A stretch of 64,000 nucleotides of DNA from a bacterium (GTDB taxonomy: Bacteria; Bacillota; Bacilli; Lactobacillales; Streptococcaceae), in contig CAJNBT010000004.1 of the NCBI GenBank assembly GCA_905221085.1, forward strand, positions 62,001 to 126,000. Direction: 5' to 3'. Below the pieces are notes generated by a model. That model made no database searches. It had not been told where the DNA came from and saw nothing but the letters and a program-made list of their open reading frames with translations. Of the stretch, positions 1 through 9,408 are shown in pieces. Every line of letters begins with the position of its first letter. Position 1 is the first letter of the stretch. A program made the translations under genes and the position numbers.

Positions 1-570
1 CCCTGATAGTAAGACGATTCCTGAGAAGATGGCCACAAAAACCAAAGCCGTCCCCAAGTCACTTTGAAGTGCCAAAAGAACGAGGACTGGAATGGTAAAG
101 ACAATCATCCAAAAAATTAATAAAAAGTCCAGCGGAACTGTACGTTGCCATTCCTTATGTTTCTTTGTAAATTGGACAATGACACGAGCCAACATGAGGA
201 TATAAGATATCTTCATAAATTCTGACGGTTGGAATAGGGTAATTCCATTTATTGATACCCAGTTTTTGGCACCCGTTGATGCAACTAAGCTTGGATTATA
301 AAAGACAATCGGCAAGACCATGAGTCCCAAGCCTAACATATATAGAAAAGGGGTCACCTTCCAAAGAAATTCTGTATTAAAGAGCATGACCACAAAGCCA
401 ATCACAAGCCCCAAGGCAATCCAGGCGACCTGCTGCCCTAAAATGGGCAGAATATTGTTTGGATAATCATGACTAACAGCTATATAGATAGCCACCACGC
501 CGATAACCAGTAGAAAAAATACTGGCAATAGCAAACTATAATCGACTCTAGAGTCGAGAGAACGTTTCAT
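1..570 (-). CDS. rodA: RodA/FtsW-type SEDS peptidoglycan polymerase, N-terminal part
   Basis: The first 190 codons of a SEDS-family membrane glycosyltransferase are present; the rest lies beyond the left edge. Translation starts MKRSLDSRVDYSLLLPVFF and shows successive hydrophobic helices. The family segment FQPSEFMKISYILMLAR (roughly residues 110-130) and QSDLGTALV follow; both are typical of RodA/FtsW. RodA polymerises glycan strands for peripheral (elongation) wall synthesis together with a class B PBP. The ATG has an AAGG-type ribosome site and follows the dinG stop by 36 nt, so it may be cotranscribed with dinG. RodA is preferred over FtsW from the sequence start and the dinG neighbourhood; this choice is inference. 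Confidence 0.85.
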   Translation of the reverse strand, partial: MKRSLDSRVDYSLLLPVFFLLVIGVVAIYIAVSHDYPNNILPILGQQVAWIALGLVIGFVVMLFNTEFLWKVTPFLYMLGLGLMVLPIVFYNPSLVASTGAKNWVSINGITLFQPSEFMKISYILMLARVIVQFTKKHKEWQRTVPLDFLLIFWMIVFTIPVLVLLALQSDLGTALVFVAIFSGIVLLSG

Positions 571-606
571 ATACACTAACCTTATACTTTCATACAATAC
601 TATTTA

Positions 607-3057
607 TCAAAGTTCATTTAAAAATTTATCAACAGCCTCATCAACTTCGGATCGAGAGACGGTTTTAACAGTCGCTTCTTTTACTAGAGAATTCACTATT
701 TGTTTGCCGTATCGTTTTCCAACAATTCTTCTATCCAGAATGAGGGTTAAAGAACGTTGGTGTTCGCGTCTCATACTTCTTCCCAAAGCCTGTTTTAAAC
801 GAATAATAGCCATCGGCAATTGATAATCATAAAAGGCATTTTTCCCTTCTTGAATTAGTTCCTGATTGATCTTTTTCGTCAAGGGCTCTTGGGGATTTTG
901 AAAAGGAAGTCTCGGTACAACTTGAATCACAAAAGGATGACTTGAAAAATCAACTCCCTCCCAGAAACTTGCTGCACCAAGCAGGATTTGTTGTTCACCT
1001 TTTTCAAAACGTTTCTTCAGTTGATGAACATCCCCATTTTTATACTGGGCCAGATGGCTAACTGGAAGTAAATCCGATACTGCTAGAAGCATGTCTTTAG
1101 CAGTAAAGAGAACCAAAATCGGTTGTTGGAAAGCTTGAACATCCATCAGCAAATCAGCCACCTCTTGGGCATAAACTTCTAAGGAGGTTTCTGTTACCAG
1201 GGGAAAATCTTTGACCAAGACCACTTCTTGATCCTGTTTTTTATGAGCTTCAATCTTGACAAATTTGGCTTCAGGATAGCCTAAAAGGTCTGCCAAAGAA
1301 ACCCTCTGACTAATCTCAAGAGTGGCCGACACTCCCAAGACTTGACATGAATCAGGCATTAAGGAAGATAGAAGAATACGGCCTGATTTTGTAGAAGAAA
1401 TCTGAATTTTCTTTTGACTCGTTTCAGTTGCTTCAAGCCAGTAATCACCTTCAGCCGTAAAATAGCGAACCAGGTCCTCAAAGCCTTCTACCTCTAATTC
1501 TGAAAAATACTGGTGGAGATTAGCAAGAGAATCTAAGATACTTTTCCGAGATTTTCCAGATTGAAATTGTTCTATCAAGTAAAGACACTCGAAGCGAATA
1601 CTTTCTAGTATTCGTTGTTGAATCCTATTTTCTTCTCCTACTAAAGCCTTATCAACTAAAGCAATAATAGACTGGATATCGTAGGTCTCTTGAAGCAGAT
1701 TTTCTAGAGCCAACAAAACTTTTTGAACTTCATCAATAATCAATAAACGATCGCTGATAAATTCAGGATTATCTTCAAGTCTGGTTACAAGATAGGCATG
1801 ATTGGTCACTAAAAGCTTGCAAGTCTCTGCTCTTTCTTGACTACGTTTCCAGAAATCTTCCGTCATAAATAAGCTCTTGGATGATAAATTCCCATCATGA
1901 CGAAGATCTGTCAGAAAATGTTGGTAACGGTAGAGTTGACCAATCTCGTCCAAATCCCCGGTTTCTGTCTCTGTCAACCAGACCAAGAGTTGCATTTTAA
2001 AGCGTCTAAATAACCGATTTTCATCATTTTCCTGCAAGGAACGATAAAAGGCATCCAACTTCAAGTAATTTTGTGGACCCTTTAAAGAATGAATATCTGT
2101 ATGGAATACTTCCTTGAGACATTTACCTTCTTCTTCCATGATTTGATTTTGAAGAATCTTTGTCGGAACACTAAGGACAATCTGACGCTCTTTGGTTTGA
2201 GATAAAGCGGGTAAGAGATAGCCATAGGTTTTCCCAATCCCTGTCGGTGCTTGAATCAGAGAGACAGACTCATCTTTCAATAGCAAACCGACCTCTTTAG
2301 CAAAACTTTCTTGCTCCTCCCTCACTTCAAGGTTCAATAGAGAAATATTTTTAGAAAAATCTTGAGATAGTTTTCGTAGCTCCAGGGGAGCTGTAGTTTT
2401 CTTGAAATACAGTCCTTGAACTTGGACCAAGTCTGGAGAAGTCAGGATAGATTGACTTCGATAAGTTTCTTCAATAACCAAGTAAGACTCATATAAGAGG
2501 GCGTCAGCCATCTCCAGCAAGCGTTCCAAGAGACCTTTCGGAAGCTGGGCCATCTTTTCCCGTAGAAAAAGGAGTAATTCCGCAGTAGCTTGGGCATCTG
2601 AAAGGGCTGTGTGAGCGTGTTTTAGAGGAATTCCTAATACCTGACACAAAATCGGCAAACTATATTTTTCCAGTTCAGGGAAAAAGACCTGAGCCAATTC
2701 GACCGTGTCAACACGAGGATTTCTTAGCTCATATCCTTCGAAAAATAAATTTTCCGCCAAGAGATTGGCATCAAACTGAACATTATGGGCTACAAAAATC
2801 CCATCCTCTACCAAGTCAAAAATTTTTCTGGCAACTTGCGAAAAATCAGGTGCTTGCGCCAGACGTTGGTCTGTCAATCCTGTCAATTCTTTGATATGAG
2901 CATCCAAAGGTTCATGTGGATTGACATCCGTCGTATAGTGATCGACGATTTTTCCATCCTCAATCACAACAATTCCCACTTGGATAATTTTAGCCTTACT
3001 ACCTGTGCTAGTTGCCTCTAAATCCACCACAACATAGCGATTACCAATCGTTTTCAT
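607..3057 (-). CDS. dinG: DinG-type protein: DEDD exonuclease domain fused to XPD/DinG helicase-like domain
   Basis: 816 aa. The N-terminal 3'-5' exonuclease domain (about 1-165) has the DxE motif in VVDLEATSTG (D12, E14), HNVQFD (D96) and HTALSD (H149, D154). The helicase part has Walker A APTGIGKT (270-277), a DEVQ box (442-445), GVSATLE, FWEGVDF, and motif VI ALGRSMRR near the C-terminus. Only two cysteines (C313, C413) lie between Walker A and the DEVQ box, so the four-Cys iron-sulphur cluster of E. coli DinG is absent. This matches the exonuclease-fused Gram-positive type; the S. aureus homologue is known mainly as a nuclease. Likely role: processing nucleic acid in repair. No Shine-Dalgarno precedes the ATG (see the promoter entry). 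Confidence 0.9.
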   Translation of the reverse strand: MKTIGNRYVVVDLEATSTGSKAKIIQVGIVVIEDGKIVDHYTTDVNPHEPLDAHIKELTGLTDQRLAQAPDFSQVARKIFDLVEDGIFVAHNVQFDANLLAENLFFEGYELRNPRVDTVELAQVFFPELEKYSLPILCQVLGIPLKHAHTALSDAQATAELLLFLREKMAQLPKGLLERLLEMADALLYESYLVIEETYRSQSILTSPDLVQVQGLYFKKTTAPLELRKLSQDFSKNISLLNLEVREEQESFAKEVGLLLKDESVSLIQAPTGIGKTYGYLLPALSQTKERQIVLSVPTKILQNQIMEEEGKCLKEVFHTDIHSLKGPQNYLKLDAFYRSLQENDENRLFRRFKMQLLVWLTETETGDLDEIGQLYRYQHFLTDLRHDGNLSSKSLFMTEDFWKRSQERAETCKLLVTNHAYLVTRLEDNPEFISDRLLIIDEVQKVLLALENLLQETYDIQSIIALVDKALVGEENRIQQRILESIRFECLYLIEQFQSGKSRKSILDSLANLHQYFSELEVEGFEDLVRYFTAEGDYWLEATETSQKKIQISSTKSGRILLSSLMPDSCQVLGVSATLEISQRVSLADLLGYPEAKFVKIEAHKKQDQEVVLVKDFPLVTETSLEVYAQEVADLLMDVQAFQQPILVLFTAKDMLLAVSDLLPVSHLAQYKNGDVHQLKKRFEKGEQQILLGAASFWEGVDFSSHPFVIQVVPRLPFQNPQEPLTKKINQELIQEGKNAFYDYQLPMAIIRLKQALGRSMRREHQRSLTLILDRRIVGKRYGKQIVNSLVKEATVKTVSRSEVDEAVDKFLNEL

Positions 3058-3065
3058 TATAAAAA

Positions 3066-3074
3066 ATTATACCA
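3066..3074 (-). promoter_or_regulatory. Extended -10 promoter abutting the dinG start codon
   Basis: On the minus strand TGGTATAAT is followed by only 8 nt before the dinG ATG. Transcription would begin at or within a base or two of the start codon. No ribosome-binding sequence is present, so a leaderless mRNA is predicted. A weaker TATACT box lies about 35 nt further upstream and could give a short leader instead. Confidence 0.55.
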
Positions 3075-3255
3075 AAAAAAGGGCCATTTGGCACCTGCAA
3101 ACATAGTATAATTTTCAAACTCGAGAAGGTTACTTTTCTTAAAATCCCAGTAAACAGGGCATCCTAGCCTGCTGATTTTTTGAAAATGGTGAAGAAATAA
3201 GAAAAATTGAGAGAAGAAATGTTTACATCTTCCTTCTCTCAACTATCTATTTACT

Positions 3256-4185
3256 TTATTTAACCATATCAGGATCGTAGTCATAGAATCCTGTATCAAG
3301 GAAACGGTTTTTAGGGTGAAGTTTACGAACTTCTTCATCCAGCAAGAAGGCTTGGTCATGGCTAAAGTTACCCTCTTGGATCAAGCTACGCGCTTGGATA
3401 AAGAGTTTTGCAATCTCAACAAAGTTCTGACCAGGTGTATAGAGACCTTCTAATTTCCAGTGAGTAAAACCATGCTCCACCAATTCTGTCAATTTGGTCA
3501 TCAAATCAAGGTCATTATTAGCAAAAATGTGGGTTCCATGATTGTCTTCAAAAATAGAATAGTGACTCTCAGGATCACTTGGCTCAGCCAAGAAAAGGTC
3601 ACGCTTACGGGTCTTTTCATCATCGATATGCGTAAAGTTATAATAGTTTTGCAAGAGCGGACGTTTAGAATGATGGATGACGCTAGCTCCGTAAACCAAA
3701 ACTTCAGCAGGAATTTCCAAAATCTCTGGCATTTTGAAGAGTTCAGCTGATGGAATTTCACGCGCCAAAACAGCCTCCGATGCGCCAGCCTTTTGTCCCC
3801 AGAAGTTGATCTGACGACTGCTAGTTACCATAGTCGAAGCATCGTAGATAGTCTTAAAGGAATAACCATCGCGATTGACCACGTAAAAGACACCTGCATC
3901 CCCAATCGTAATGTAATCTGTCTTGATTTCTTCCAAGAAATCGAGGAAGGGCTTGATACGGTCCATCATATCTTGGTGCATAAGGGCATTGACTGCAACG
4001 ATCAATTCCTTACCAGCATCATGAACCAGCTTAGCGATTTCACGCAATTGGTCATAACTAAAGGTTGTTGGCAGACGAAGGCCAAAATCTTTCTCACCGA
4101 CATAGATACGGTCTACGCCAGCTTCGAGTAGTTGTTCAACTTGTTCAATACTTTCAGCAGTTGCTGTAATGATAATCTTTTCCAT
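3256..4185 (-). CDS. U32 family protein (short, YrrN/TrhP1-like)
   Basis: 309 aa from the ATG that begins MEKIIITATAESIEQV; upstream in-frame codons (a TTG) would overlap the -10 box, so they are not used. The protein is a TIM-barrel of the 'peptidase U32' family, with the typical start LLEAGVDRIYVGEKDFGLR, IYDASTMVTSS and the C-terminal HWKLEGLYTPG. Length matches the short U32 subunit of Firmicutes (B. subtilis YrrN), which with its long partner YrrO is known to be needed for 5-hydroxyuridine in tRNA. The long partner is not in this window. 'Peptidase' in the family name is not supported by visible catalytic motifs. The gene is divergent from the DUF3270 gene. Confidence 0.8.
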   Translation of the reverse strand: MEKIIITATAESIEQVEQLLEAGVDRIYVGEKDFGLRLPTTFSYDQLREIAKLVHDAGKELIVAVNALMHQDMMDRIKPFLDFLEEIKTDYITIGDAGVFYVVNRDGYSFKTIYDASTMVTSSRQINFWGQKAGASEAVLAREIPSAELFKMPEILEIPAEVLVYGASVIHHSKRPLLQNYYNFTHIDDEKTRKRDLFLAEPSDPESHYSIFEDNHGTHIFANNDLDLMTKLTELVEHGFTHWKLEGLYTPGQNFVEIAKLFIQARSLIQEGNFSHDQAFLLDEEVRKLHPKNRFLDTGFYDYDPDMVK

Positions 4186-4192
4186 AAGGAAA

Positions 4193-4201
4193 ATTATACC
4201 A
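4193..4201 (-). promoter_or_regulatory. Extended -10 promoter abutting the U32 gene start
   Basis: TGGTATAAT on the minus strand ends 7 nt before the ATG, so the predicted +1 is essentially the start codon. The 7 nt (TTTCCTT) contain no ribosome site. The arrangement is the same as at dinG. Confidence 0.55.
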
Positions 4202-4324
4202 CATTTCTCCAAAATCAACCATTCTTTGAAAATGAAAAGGTACTTTATTCTTTTTGTAACCTTTCTGTAATAATTCTCTGCTGAAAAAATGATAAAATAG
4301 GTATGTACTGTTAAGGAGAGAATA

Positions 4325-4612
4325 ATGCCCGTAAGAAAATTACAATCCTATGAGGTAGACTATCAAGAAGAATTAAACCAGCAGGTTCCTCGCTATCAAG
4401 ATTATACACCTGAAGCGCAATCTGATGCTAATCTCAAGGAAATCCTATTTTTTGTTAATATCGCTGTTTTTTGTATCTGTATTGCTATCTTTAGTTTTAT
4501 CTTTTTAGCATTAAAATTATCACCTGCTCTTGCCTTTGCCGCAGCAATCGGATCCAGCTTACTTGTTTTAAAAGTTCAACGATCTATCATCAAACGAAAA
4601 CGTAGAAGATAA
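4325..4612 (+). CDS. DUF3270 family small membrane protein
   Basis: 95 aa. A hydrophilic N-terminus (about 1-38, rich in Gln, Glu and Tyr) is followed by two membrane helices (about 39-62 and 66-85), separated by a short loop, and a strongly basic tail ending KRKRRR. This matches the streptococcal DUF3270 family; its function is unknown. The ATG follows AAGGAGAG, and a TAAAAT-type -10 box lies about 25 nt upstream. It is a single-gene unit, divergent from the U32 gene and convergent with ciaH, sharing a hairpin terminator with the latter. Confidence 0.8.
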   Translation: MPVRKLQSYEVDYQEELNQQVPRYQDYTPEAQSDANLKEILFFVNIAVFCICIAIFSFIFLALKLSPALAFAAAIGSSLLVLKVQRSIIKRKRRR

Positions 4613-4616
4613 ATCC

Positions 4617-4655
4617 AAAATATCGCCCCATCTGGAGCGATATTTTTATTTTTTC
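4617..4655. terminator. Bidirectional terminator between DUF3270 gene and ciaH
   Basis: An inverted repeat AAAATATCGC / GCGATATTTT with a short loop is flanked by A and T runs, so it can act on both strands. It overlaps the last codons of ciaH. Confidence 0.75.
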
Positions 4656-5980
4656 TTTTTAGATGGTGTGTGGATGGCAATCTTCACTTCAAAGATTGTT
4701 CCCTTGGGTTTATTATCTTTAACAGTAATGGTTCCTTTAAGCGCATCTACAATTTGCTTGGCTAGGGATAATCCTAAACCAAAACCACCTTTTTGGCGGG
4801 TTCTAGCCTTGTCGACTCGATAAAAACGATCAAAAATTTTCTTCTTATCTTCTGTCGAAATACCGACTCCATTATCAGAAACCAGTAAATACAGATTGCG
4901 ATCGGTCGCCGAGATAAGAAAATCAATTTCACCATCCTCTTCAGTATACTTGACAGCATTATCAAATAGGATAGTCATCAACTGCTTCAAGAGAAGCTGG
5001 TCTGTGACAATCGTGCGATGGATCCGATTTTCAAAACGGAAGACACGGTCATTTTCCGAAGCAATCATCTCATAATTTGTGAAAGTCGTGTTAAAAAAGC
5101 TAGTTGGAACTTCTGCAAGTTCCGGCTTAATCCCATCATCTCTACGAGCTAAATTCAGCAAGTTTGTCGTCAAAAAACGCATATTTCGAACTTCTTCTAA
5201 ACTCGATGCAATGCTTTCGCTCACATCCATAATGGTAGCTTCTGGCTTCCGGAAAAGGGTCTCTAAACGATTTTGCAAAACTGCAAGTGGAGTTCGTAAC
5301 TCATGACTGGCATTTTCTACAAAGGACTGCTGCTTCTGCATGCTCTCAAGCAGGGGCCGAACACTGACCCTAGCTAGATAGAGACTGGCAAGTAAAGACA
5401 AAATCCAGAAACTTGCCATCACAACCACAATCAATTGCTCATGCTTTTGACTTGCTTGCTCCAACTGACTGGTATTAATCAAGACAGCAGCATACTTGAT
5501 ATTGGTTGAAACTGAACTGATATTCGTTTCCATCAAGATCATGCGATAGATTTCTTCTTGTCCATAGCTATTAAAAACCTGAATCTGGTAGATATGGCCT
5601 AGTTCTTTTTTCTCTAACTTAATCTTATCCAAGCCCAAAAATCGATTTCCAGAAAGAAGTTGAGTAAAGTTCTTATCAAAGAGAATGACTTCTGTGTTGG
5701 AACTGACATTGGGTTTCACCTCAGTCTTACTAGTATCTGTAGCTGCATTCTCTAAATCTTTAATCTCTTCAGTTGCCCTATTTACCGCCAACTGAATAAC
5801 TGCCTGAGGATTTTCACTCAGTCCATGAAGCTTATCATCCACCGAAGTATAGAGACTCGAATGCATGACCTGCAAAATAATCAGAGTCATTGTAGAGAAA
5901 ATCAGAGTGAAGACACCAAAGTTGCGGATAAAATAACTAAAGTCATCTGCATACCATGTTTTTTTTAGTTTACTGAACAT
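4646..5980 (-). CDS. ciaH: Sensor histidine kinase CiaH
   Basis: 444 aa. TM1 spans about 23-42, an extracellular domain about 43-180, and TM2 about 182-204. The HisKA H-box is [12 protein letters not shown] with the phospho-accepting His at 226, as in pneumococcal CiaH. The HATPase domain follows with the N box ([13 protein letters not shown]), G1 (SDNGVGI), F box (FDRFYR) and G2 ([12 protein letters not shown]). CiaRH is known in this group to control competence, beta-lactam tolerance, stress and htrA, partly through small csRNAs. The start codon overlaps the ciaR stop by 11 nt, so the two are one operon. Confidence 0.95.
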   Translation of the reverse strand: MFSKLKKTWYADDFSYFIRNFGVFTLIFSTMTLIILQVMHSSLYTSVDDKLHGLSENPQAVIQLAVNRATEEIKDLENAATDTSKTEVKPNVSSNTEVILFDKNFTQLLSGNRFLGLDKIKLEKKELGHIYQIQVFNSYGQEEIYRMILMETNISSVSTNIKYAAVLINTSQLEQASQKHEQLIVVVMASFWILSLLASLYLARVSVRPLLESMQKQQSFVENASHELRTPLAVLQNRLETLFRKPEATIMDVSESIASSLEEVRNMRFLTTNLLNLARRDDGIKPELAEVPTSFFNTTFTNYEMIASENDRVFRFENRIHRTIVTDQLLLKQLMTILFDNAVKYTEEDGEIDFLISATDRNLYLLVSDNGVGISTEDKKKIFDRFYRVDKARTRQKGGFGLGLSLAKQIVDALKGTITVKDNKPKGTIFEVKIAIHTPSKKKK

Positions 5981-6644
5981 CTTTTAAAATATACCCAACA
6001 CTGCGCAAGGTTTGCAAATTCTCTGCAAAAGTGGTTCCTTTTAATTTCTTACGGACTTTTGAAACATAAACTTCGACAACCGAAATCGTTGTGTCACTAT
6101 CAAATCCCCATAGACGATCAAAAATCTGAGTCTTAGGCAAAATAACATTTTGATTTTGAAGGAAATAAACTAATAAATCAAACTCTTTACCCAGCAATTC
6201 GACAGGAGTATCTTCGACTTTAACGGTATTGGTTGACAAATTAACTACAATATTTCCATAAGTCAAAGTGTTTTCATTAAACTTACCTGAACGTTTGAGA
6301 AGGGCTTGAATCCGCATTTTGAGTTCTTCTAGGTAGAAAGGCTTGGTCAGGTAATCATCCGCTCCCAACTCAAATCCATGTCCCTTGTCATCCAAGCTTT
6401 CCTTGGCAGTCATAATCAGAACTGGAGTCGTAATTCCCTTTTCACGCAATTCTTTCAAAACTTGGAAACCATTTTTTTCTGGCAACATCAAATCGAGCAA
6501 AATCAAGTCATAAACGCCACTTTCAGCTTCGTAGAGACCTTCTTCTCCATCAAATACCTGCATGACATCTGCAAAATCGTCTAAGAAGTCAAATACTGAA
6601 TTTGACAGGCCTAAGTCATCCTCAACCAATAAGATTTTTATCAT
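5970..6644 (-). CDS. ciaR: Response regulator CiaR (OmpR family)
   Basis: 224 aa from [10 protein letters not shown], chosen because AAGGAGGAG precedes it; a longer reading frame upstream would run through the promoter. The receiver domain has the acidic pocket E8-D9-D10, phospho-acceptor D51 (LLLDLMLP), T in VLIMTAKES and K in DDYLTKPF. The winged-helix OmpR DNA-binding domain is at about 125-222 ([12 protein letters not shown]). It is the partner of CiaH. CiaR is known to bind TTTAAG direct repeats spaced 5 bp; one good half-site lies in its own promoter region. Confidence 0.95.
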   Translation of the reverse strand: MIKILLVEDDLGLSNSVFDFLDDFADVMQVFDGEEGLYEAESGVYDLILLDLMLPEKNGFQVLKELREKGITTPVLIMTAKESLDDKGHGFELGADDYLTKPFYLEELKMRIQALLKRSGKFNENTLTYGNIVVNLSTNTVKVEDTPVELLGKEFDLLVYFLQNQNVILPKTQIFDRLWGFDSDTTISVVEVYVSKVRKKLKGTTFAENLQTLRSVGYILKDVQ

Positions 6645-6668
6645 GAGAAACTCCTCCTTATTAAAACC

Positions 6669-6690
6669 ATTATACCAAATTTGCCTTAAA
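6669..6690 (-). promoter_or_regulatory. ciaR promoter with possible degenerate CiaR site
   Basis: On the minus strand an extended -10 (TGGTATAAT) lies about 25 nt before the ciaR ATG. Upstream is TTTAAG-GCAAA-TTTGGT: one perfect half of the known CiaR site TTTAAG-N5-TTTAAG, and a second half matching at four of six positions. Autoregulation is inferred. Confidence 0.45.
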
Positions 6691-6736
6691 AAAAACTCAA
6701 CTATCTGCATTTGACATGAGATAGCTGAGTTTTATT
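6690..6736 (-). terminator. Terminator downstream of pepN
   Basis: Arms of about 13 bp (AACTCAGCTATCT and AGATAGTTGAGTT on the minus strand, one mismatch) enclose a 12-nt loop and are followed by a run of T. It separates pepN from ciaRH. Confidence 0.8.
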
Positions 6737-6740
6737 TTGA

Positions 6741-9287
6741 TTATTTAGTTCCGTATTGAAGAACAACTGCTTCTACTGCAGCTTTTTCACGGTTAATCAA
6801 GTCAACACGCGCTGCAATTTCCTTGATTCCCATACCGATATTACGGCTAAGAGCAAGATCAGAAAGTTGTGGCTCAAAGAATTCCTTGTATTCTACAAAG
6901 CGTTTCTGAGTCTTAAATACGTGAGCAGGAAGGATAACAAAACTATCAAAGCTCATATCTCCTCCAAGAGCTGCCTTAATCCAAGCCCAGTTTTCACGCG
7001 CCCAAGACCAAGCTGTTTCCTGAGTTGCTTGATGAGATAGGAAATGATTATACCAAGCTGACAAGTCTTGTGGTTTGACCACAAATTTGTCCTTCCAAGA
7101 AGCAATCAAGGTTTGGATATTGTCCGCATCTGTACTGTAGGCAAGAGCTGCTGCCAACTGGCGTTTAAAGACAGCATCTGTTGCGTGAGTATAAGTATCA
7201 AGATAAAGTGCTAACAAGTCTTTAGTCTCGTGATGTTTCATTTCATTAATTAGGACTTGTGAACGAATAGCTGCTGGAAGTCCTGCAAGCTGATCCTTGT
7301 GAGCTACGAAGATTTGACTAGCTACTTGGCTAGCTTCTGCATCATTTGAGCGAATCATCATAGAAACAGCCAGCTGACGAACCAATTCATCCTCATCTGA
7401 TTCTCCATCTTTAGCTTCAAAACCAAGACGGTCATAGTTATGACGAGCCAATTTAGCAACCAATGCTTTGAAGGCTCTTTCAGTTTCTGTTCCTTCATCG
7501 ATAAAGCGCTCAAGGGCAGAAATTACTTGAGAAACAGCTGAAACGACAAGGTAAGATTCTTCCTTAGCAAGTTTATTAAGGACAGGTAGCAAGTCTGCAT
7601 AAGAAATGTGCCCTGCTTCAGCCAACAAACGACGTTCTTGGACGATTTGCAATTTGCTTGTGTTATCAAGCTCAACTAGGTCAGCAAGAACTGCATCTAA
7701 CAAGTCTCCTTGATAGTCTGTAATATAGTGGGCTGTATTTTCAGTATTGAAACGAAGAGCTCCTTCATTTTCAGCAAGAAGAGCTGCGTAGCCAGGGATT
7801 TCGATGCTTTCAGTTTCGAGTGTATCAGGCAAGCCTTTCCAGTTGCTATTGAGTGGCACCACCCAGAGACGGTTCTTGTCTTCGTGCTCACCGATGAAGA
7901 ATTGTTTTTGTGAAATCTTCAAAACATCATTTTCAACTTTGACAGTGAGAACTGGGTAACCAGGTTGTTCCAACCAAGAATCCATGAAGGCTGCGACATC
8001 ACGTCCAGACGCTTGACCAAGAGCATCCCAAAGGTCACGACCAATTGTATTGCTGTATTTATGTTTTTCAAAGTAGGCATGCAAACCTTTGGCAAAATCG
8101 GCATCACCTAACCAACGACGAAGCATGTGCATGAGGCGACTTCCTTTGGCATAGACGATAGCTCCGTCAAAGAGCGTATTGATTTCATCTGGATGTTTAA
8201 CTTCGACGTGAACAGATTGAACACCATCAGTCGCATCACGTTTCAAGGCAGACGGAACACCACCTGTTTGGAAATCTTCAAAGATATTCCAGCTTGGTTC
8301 AATAGCATCCACACAGACGTACTCCATCATGTTAGCAAAGCTTTCATTGAGCCAAAGGTCATCCCACCATTTCATAGTAACAAGGTTACCAAACCATTGG
8401 TGAGCCAATTCATGGGCCACAACAAGGGCAACTTGTTGACGGCTGGCAAAGGTAGAGTTCTCATCTACAACCAAGTAAACTTCACGGTAGGTCACAAGAC
8501 CCCAGTTTTCCATAGCTCCAGCTGAGAAGTCAGGAAGGGCGATGTGGAGAGATTGAGGAATTGGGTATTTAACACCGTAGTAATCTTCGTAAAACTCGAT
8601 AGAGCGAACGGCGATGTCCAGTGAGAAATCAAGGTTAGATAGTGGGTGGGCTTTGGTTGAGTAGACACCGACGAGGGTACCGTTTTTAGTTTTAGCCGTT
8701 ACCCCTTGCAAATCACCCGCAACAAAGGCTAACAAGTAAGAAGACATGCGAGGTGTTGTCTCAAACTTCCAGATACCTGTTTCCTTACGGTTTTCAACAT
8801 CGATTTCTGGCATGTTAGACAAGGCCAATTCACCTTCTGCTTGGTCAAAACGTAGAGAGAGGTCAAAAGTTGCTTTAGCTTCTGGCTCATCCACACATGG
8901 GAAGGCTTCGCGCGCAAAATGGCTCTCAAATTGAGTAGACAAGACTTCCTTCTTGACTCCATCAACTGTGTAATAAGAAGGGTAAATCCCTGTCATGTTG
9001 TCTGTGATTTTTCCTGAGAAAGCGATAACCGCTTCAACTTGACCTGCTTCCGCAAGTTCGATATGAAGGTCTTCATTGTCATGGTCAACAGTAAATGGGC
9101 GAGCTACCCCTGCAACTTCTACAGAAGCGATTTCCAAGTCTTTTTGATGAAGGGAAATGCGGTCACTCTGTGCTTGACCAGTGATGGTCACTTTCCCAGA
9201 AAAAGTCTTGGTCTCACGACTCAAGTCTAAAAATAAATCATAATGTTCAGGAACAAATTGCTTAATAAAATGTTCAACTGCTTGCAT
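6741..9287 (-). CDS. pepN: Lysyl/alanyl aminopeptidase N (M1 family)
   Basis: 848 aa, normal length for lactic-acid-bacterial PepN. The M1 exopeptidase motif GAMEN is at 257-261. The zinc site HELAH is at 292-296 with the third ligand Glu at 315 (NESFAN), giving HExxH-x18-E. A C-terminal ERAP1-like helical domain follows. It has no signal peptide, so it is cytoplasmic; it removes N-terminal residues from imported peptides. The ATG has AGGAGAAAATT. A TATAAT box lies about 55 nt upstream, so this is its own transcription unit, closed by the hairpin before ciaR. Confidence 0.95.
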   Translation of the reverse strand: MQAVEHFIKQFVPEHYDLFLDLSRETKTFSGKVTITGQAQSDRISLHQKDLEIASVEVAGVARPFTVDHDNEDLHIELAEAGQVEAVIAFSGKITDNMTGIYPSYYTVDGVKKEVLSTQFESHFAREAFPCVDEPEAKATFDLSLRFDQAEGELALSNMPEIDVENRKETGIWKFETTPRMSSYLLAFVAGDLQGVTAKTKNGTLVGVYSTKAHPLSNLDFSLDIAVRSIEFYEDYYGVKYPIPQSLHIALPDFSAGAMENWGLVTYREVYLVVDENSTFASRQQVALVVAHELAHQWFGNLVTMKWWDDLWLNESFANMMEYVCVDAIEPSWNIFEDFQTGGVPSALKRDATDGVQSVHVEVKHPDEINTLFDGAIVYAKGSRLMHMLRRWLGDADFAKGLHAYFEKHKYSNTIGRDLWDALGQASGRDVAAFMDSWLEQPGYPVLTVKVENDVLKISQKQFFIGEHEDKNRLWVVPLNSNWKGLPDTLETESIEIPGYAALLAENEGALRFNTENTAHYITDYQGDLLDAVLADLVELDNTSKLQIVQERRLLAEAGHISYADLLPVLNKLAKEESYLVVSAVSQVISALERFIDEGTETERAFKALVAKLARHNYDRLGFEAKDGESDEDELVRQLAVSMMIRSNDAEASQVASQIFVAHKDQLAGLPAAIRSQVLINEMKHHETKDLLALYLDTYTHATDAVFKRQLAAALAYSTDADNIQTLIASWKDKFVVKPQDLSAWYNHFLSHQATQETAWSWARENWAWIKAALGGDMSFDSFVILPAHVFKTQKRFVEYKEFFEPQLSDLALSRNIGMGIKEIAARVDLINREKAAVEAVVLQYGTK

Positions 9288-9408
9288 AATTTTCTCCTAT
9301 CTAAGTTTAAGAGCTAGAGCTCTTCTTCAAACAAACTTATTATATCATGTTTTTCTTAAGAAAAAAGGATTGGACAGTGATTTCCAAAACTTTCTTCCTT
9401 CTAGAAGT

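Noticed and set aside
3057..3242. 61-codon minus-strand frame between the U32 gene and dinG
   Set aside because: It contains the dinG promoter, has no ribosome site and an unlikely composition (FFSQFFLFLHHF).
3256..4185. Collagenase/protease function for the U32 protein
   Set aside because: No recognisable protease catalytic motif, and related short U32 proteins act in tRNA hydroxylation.
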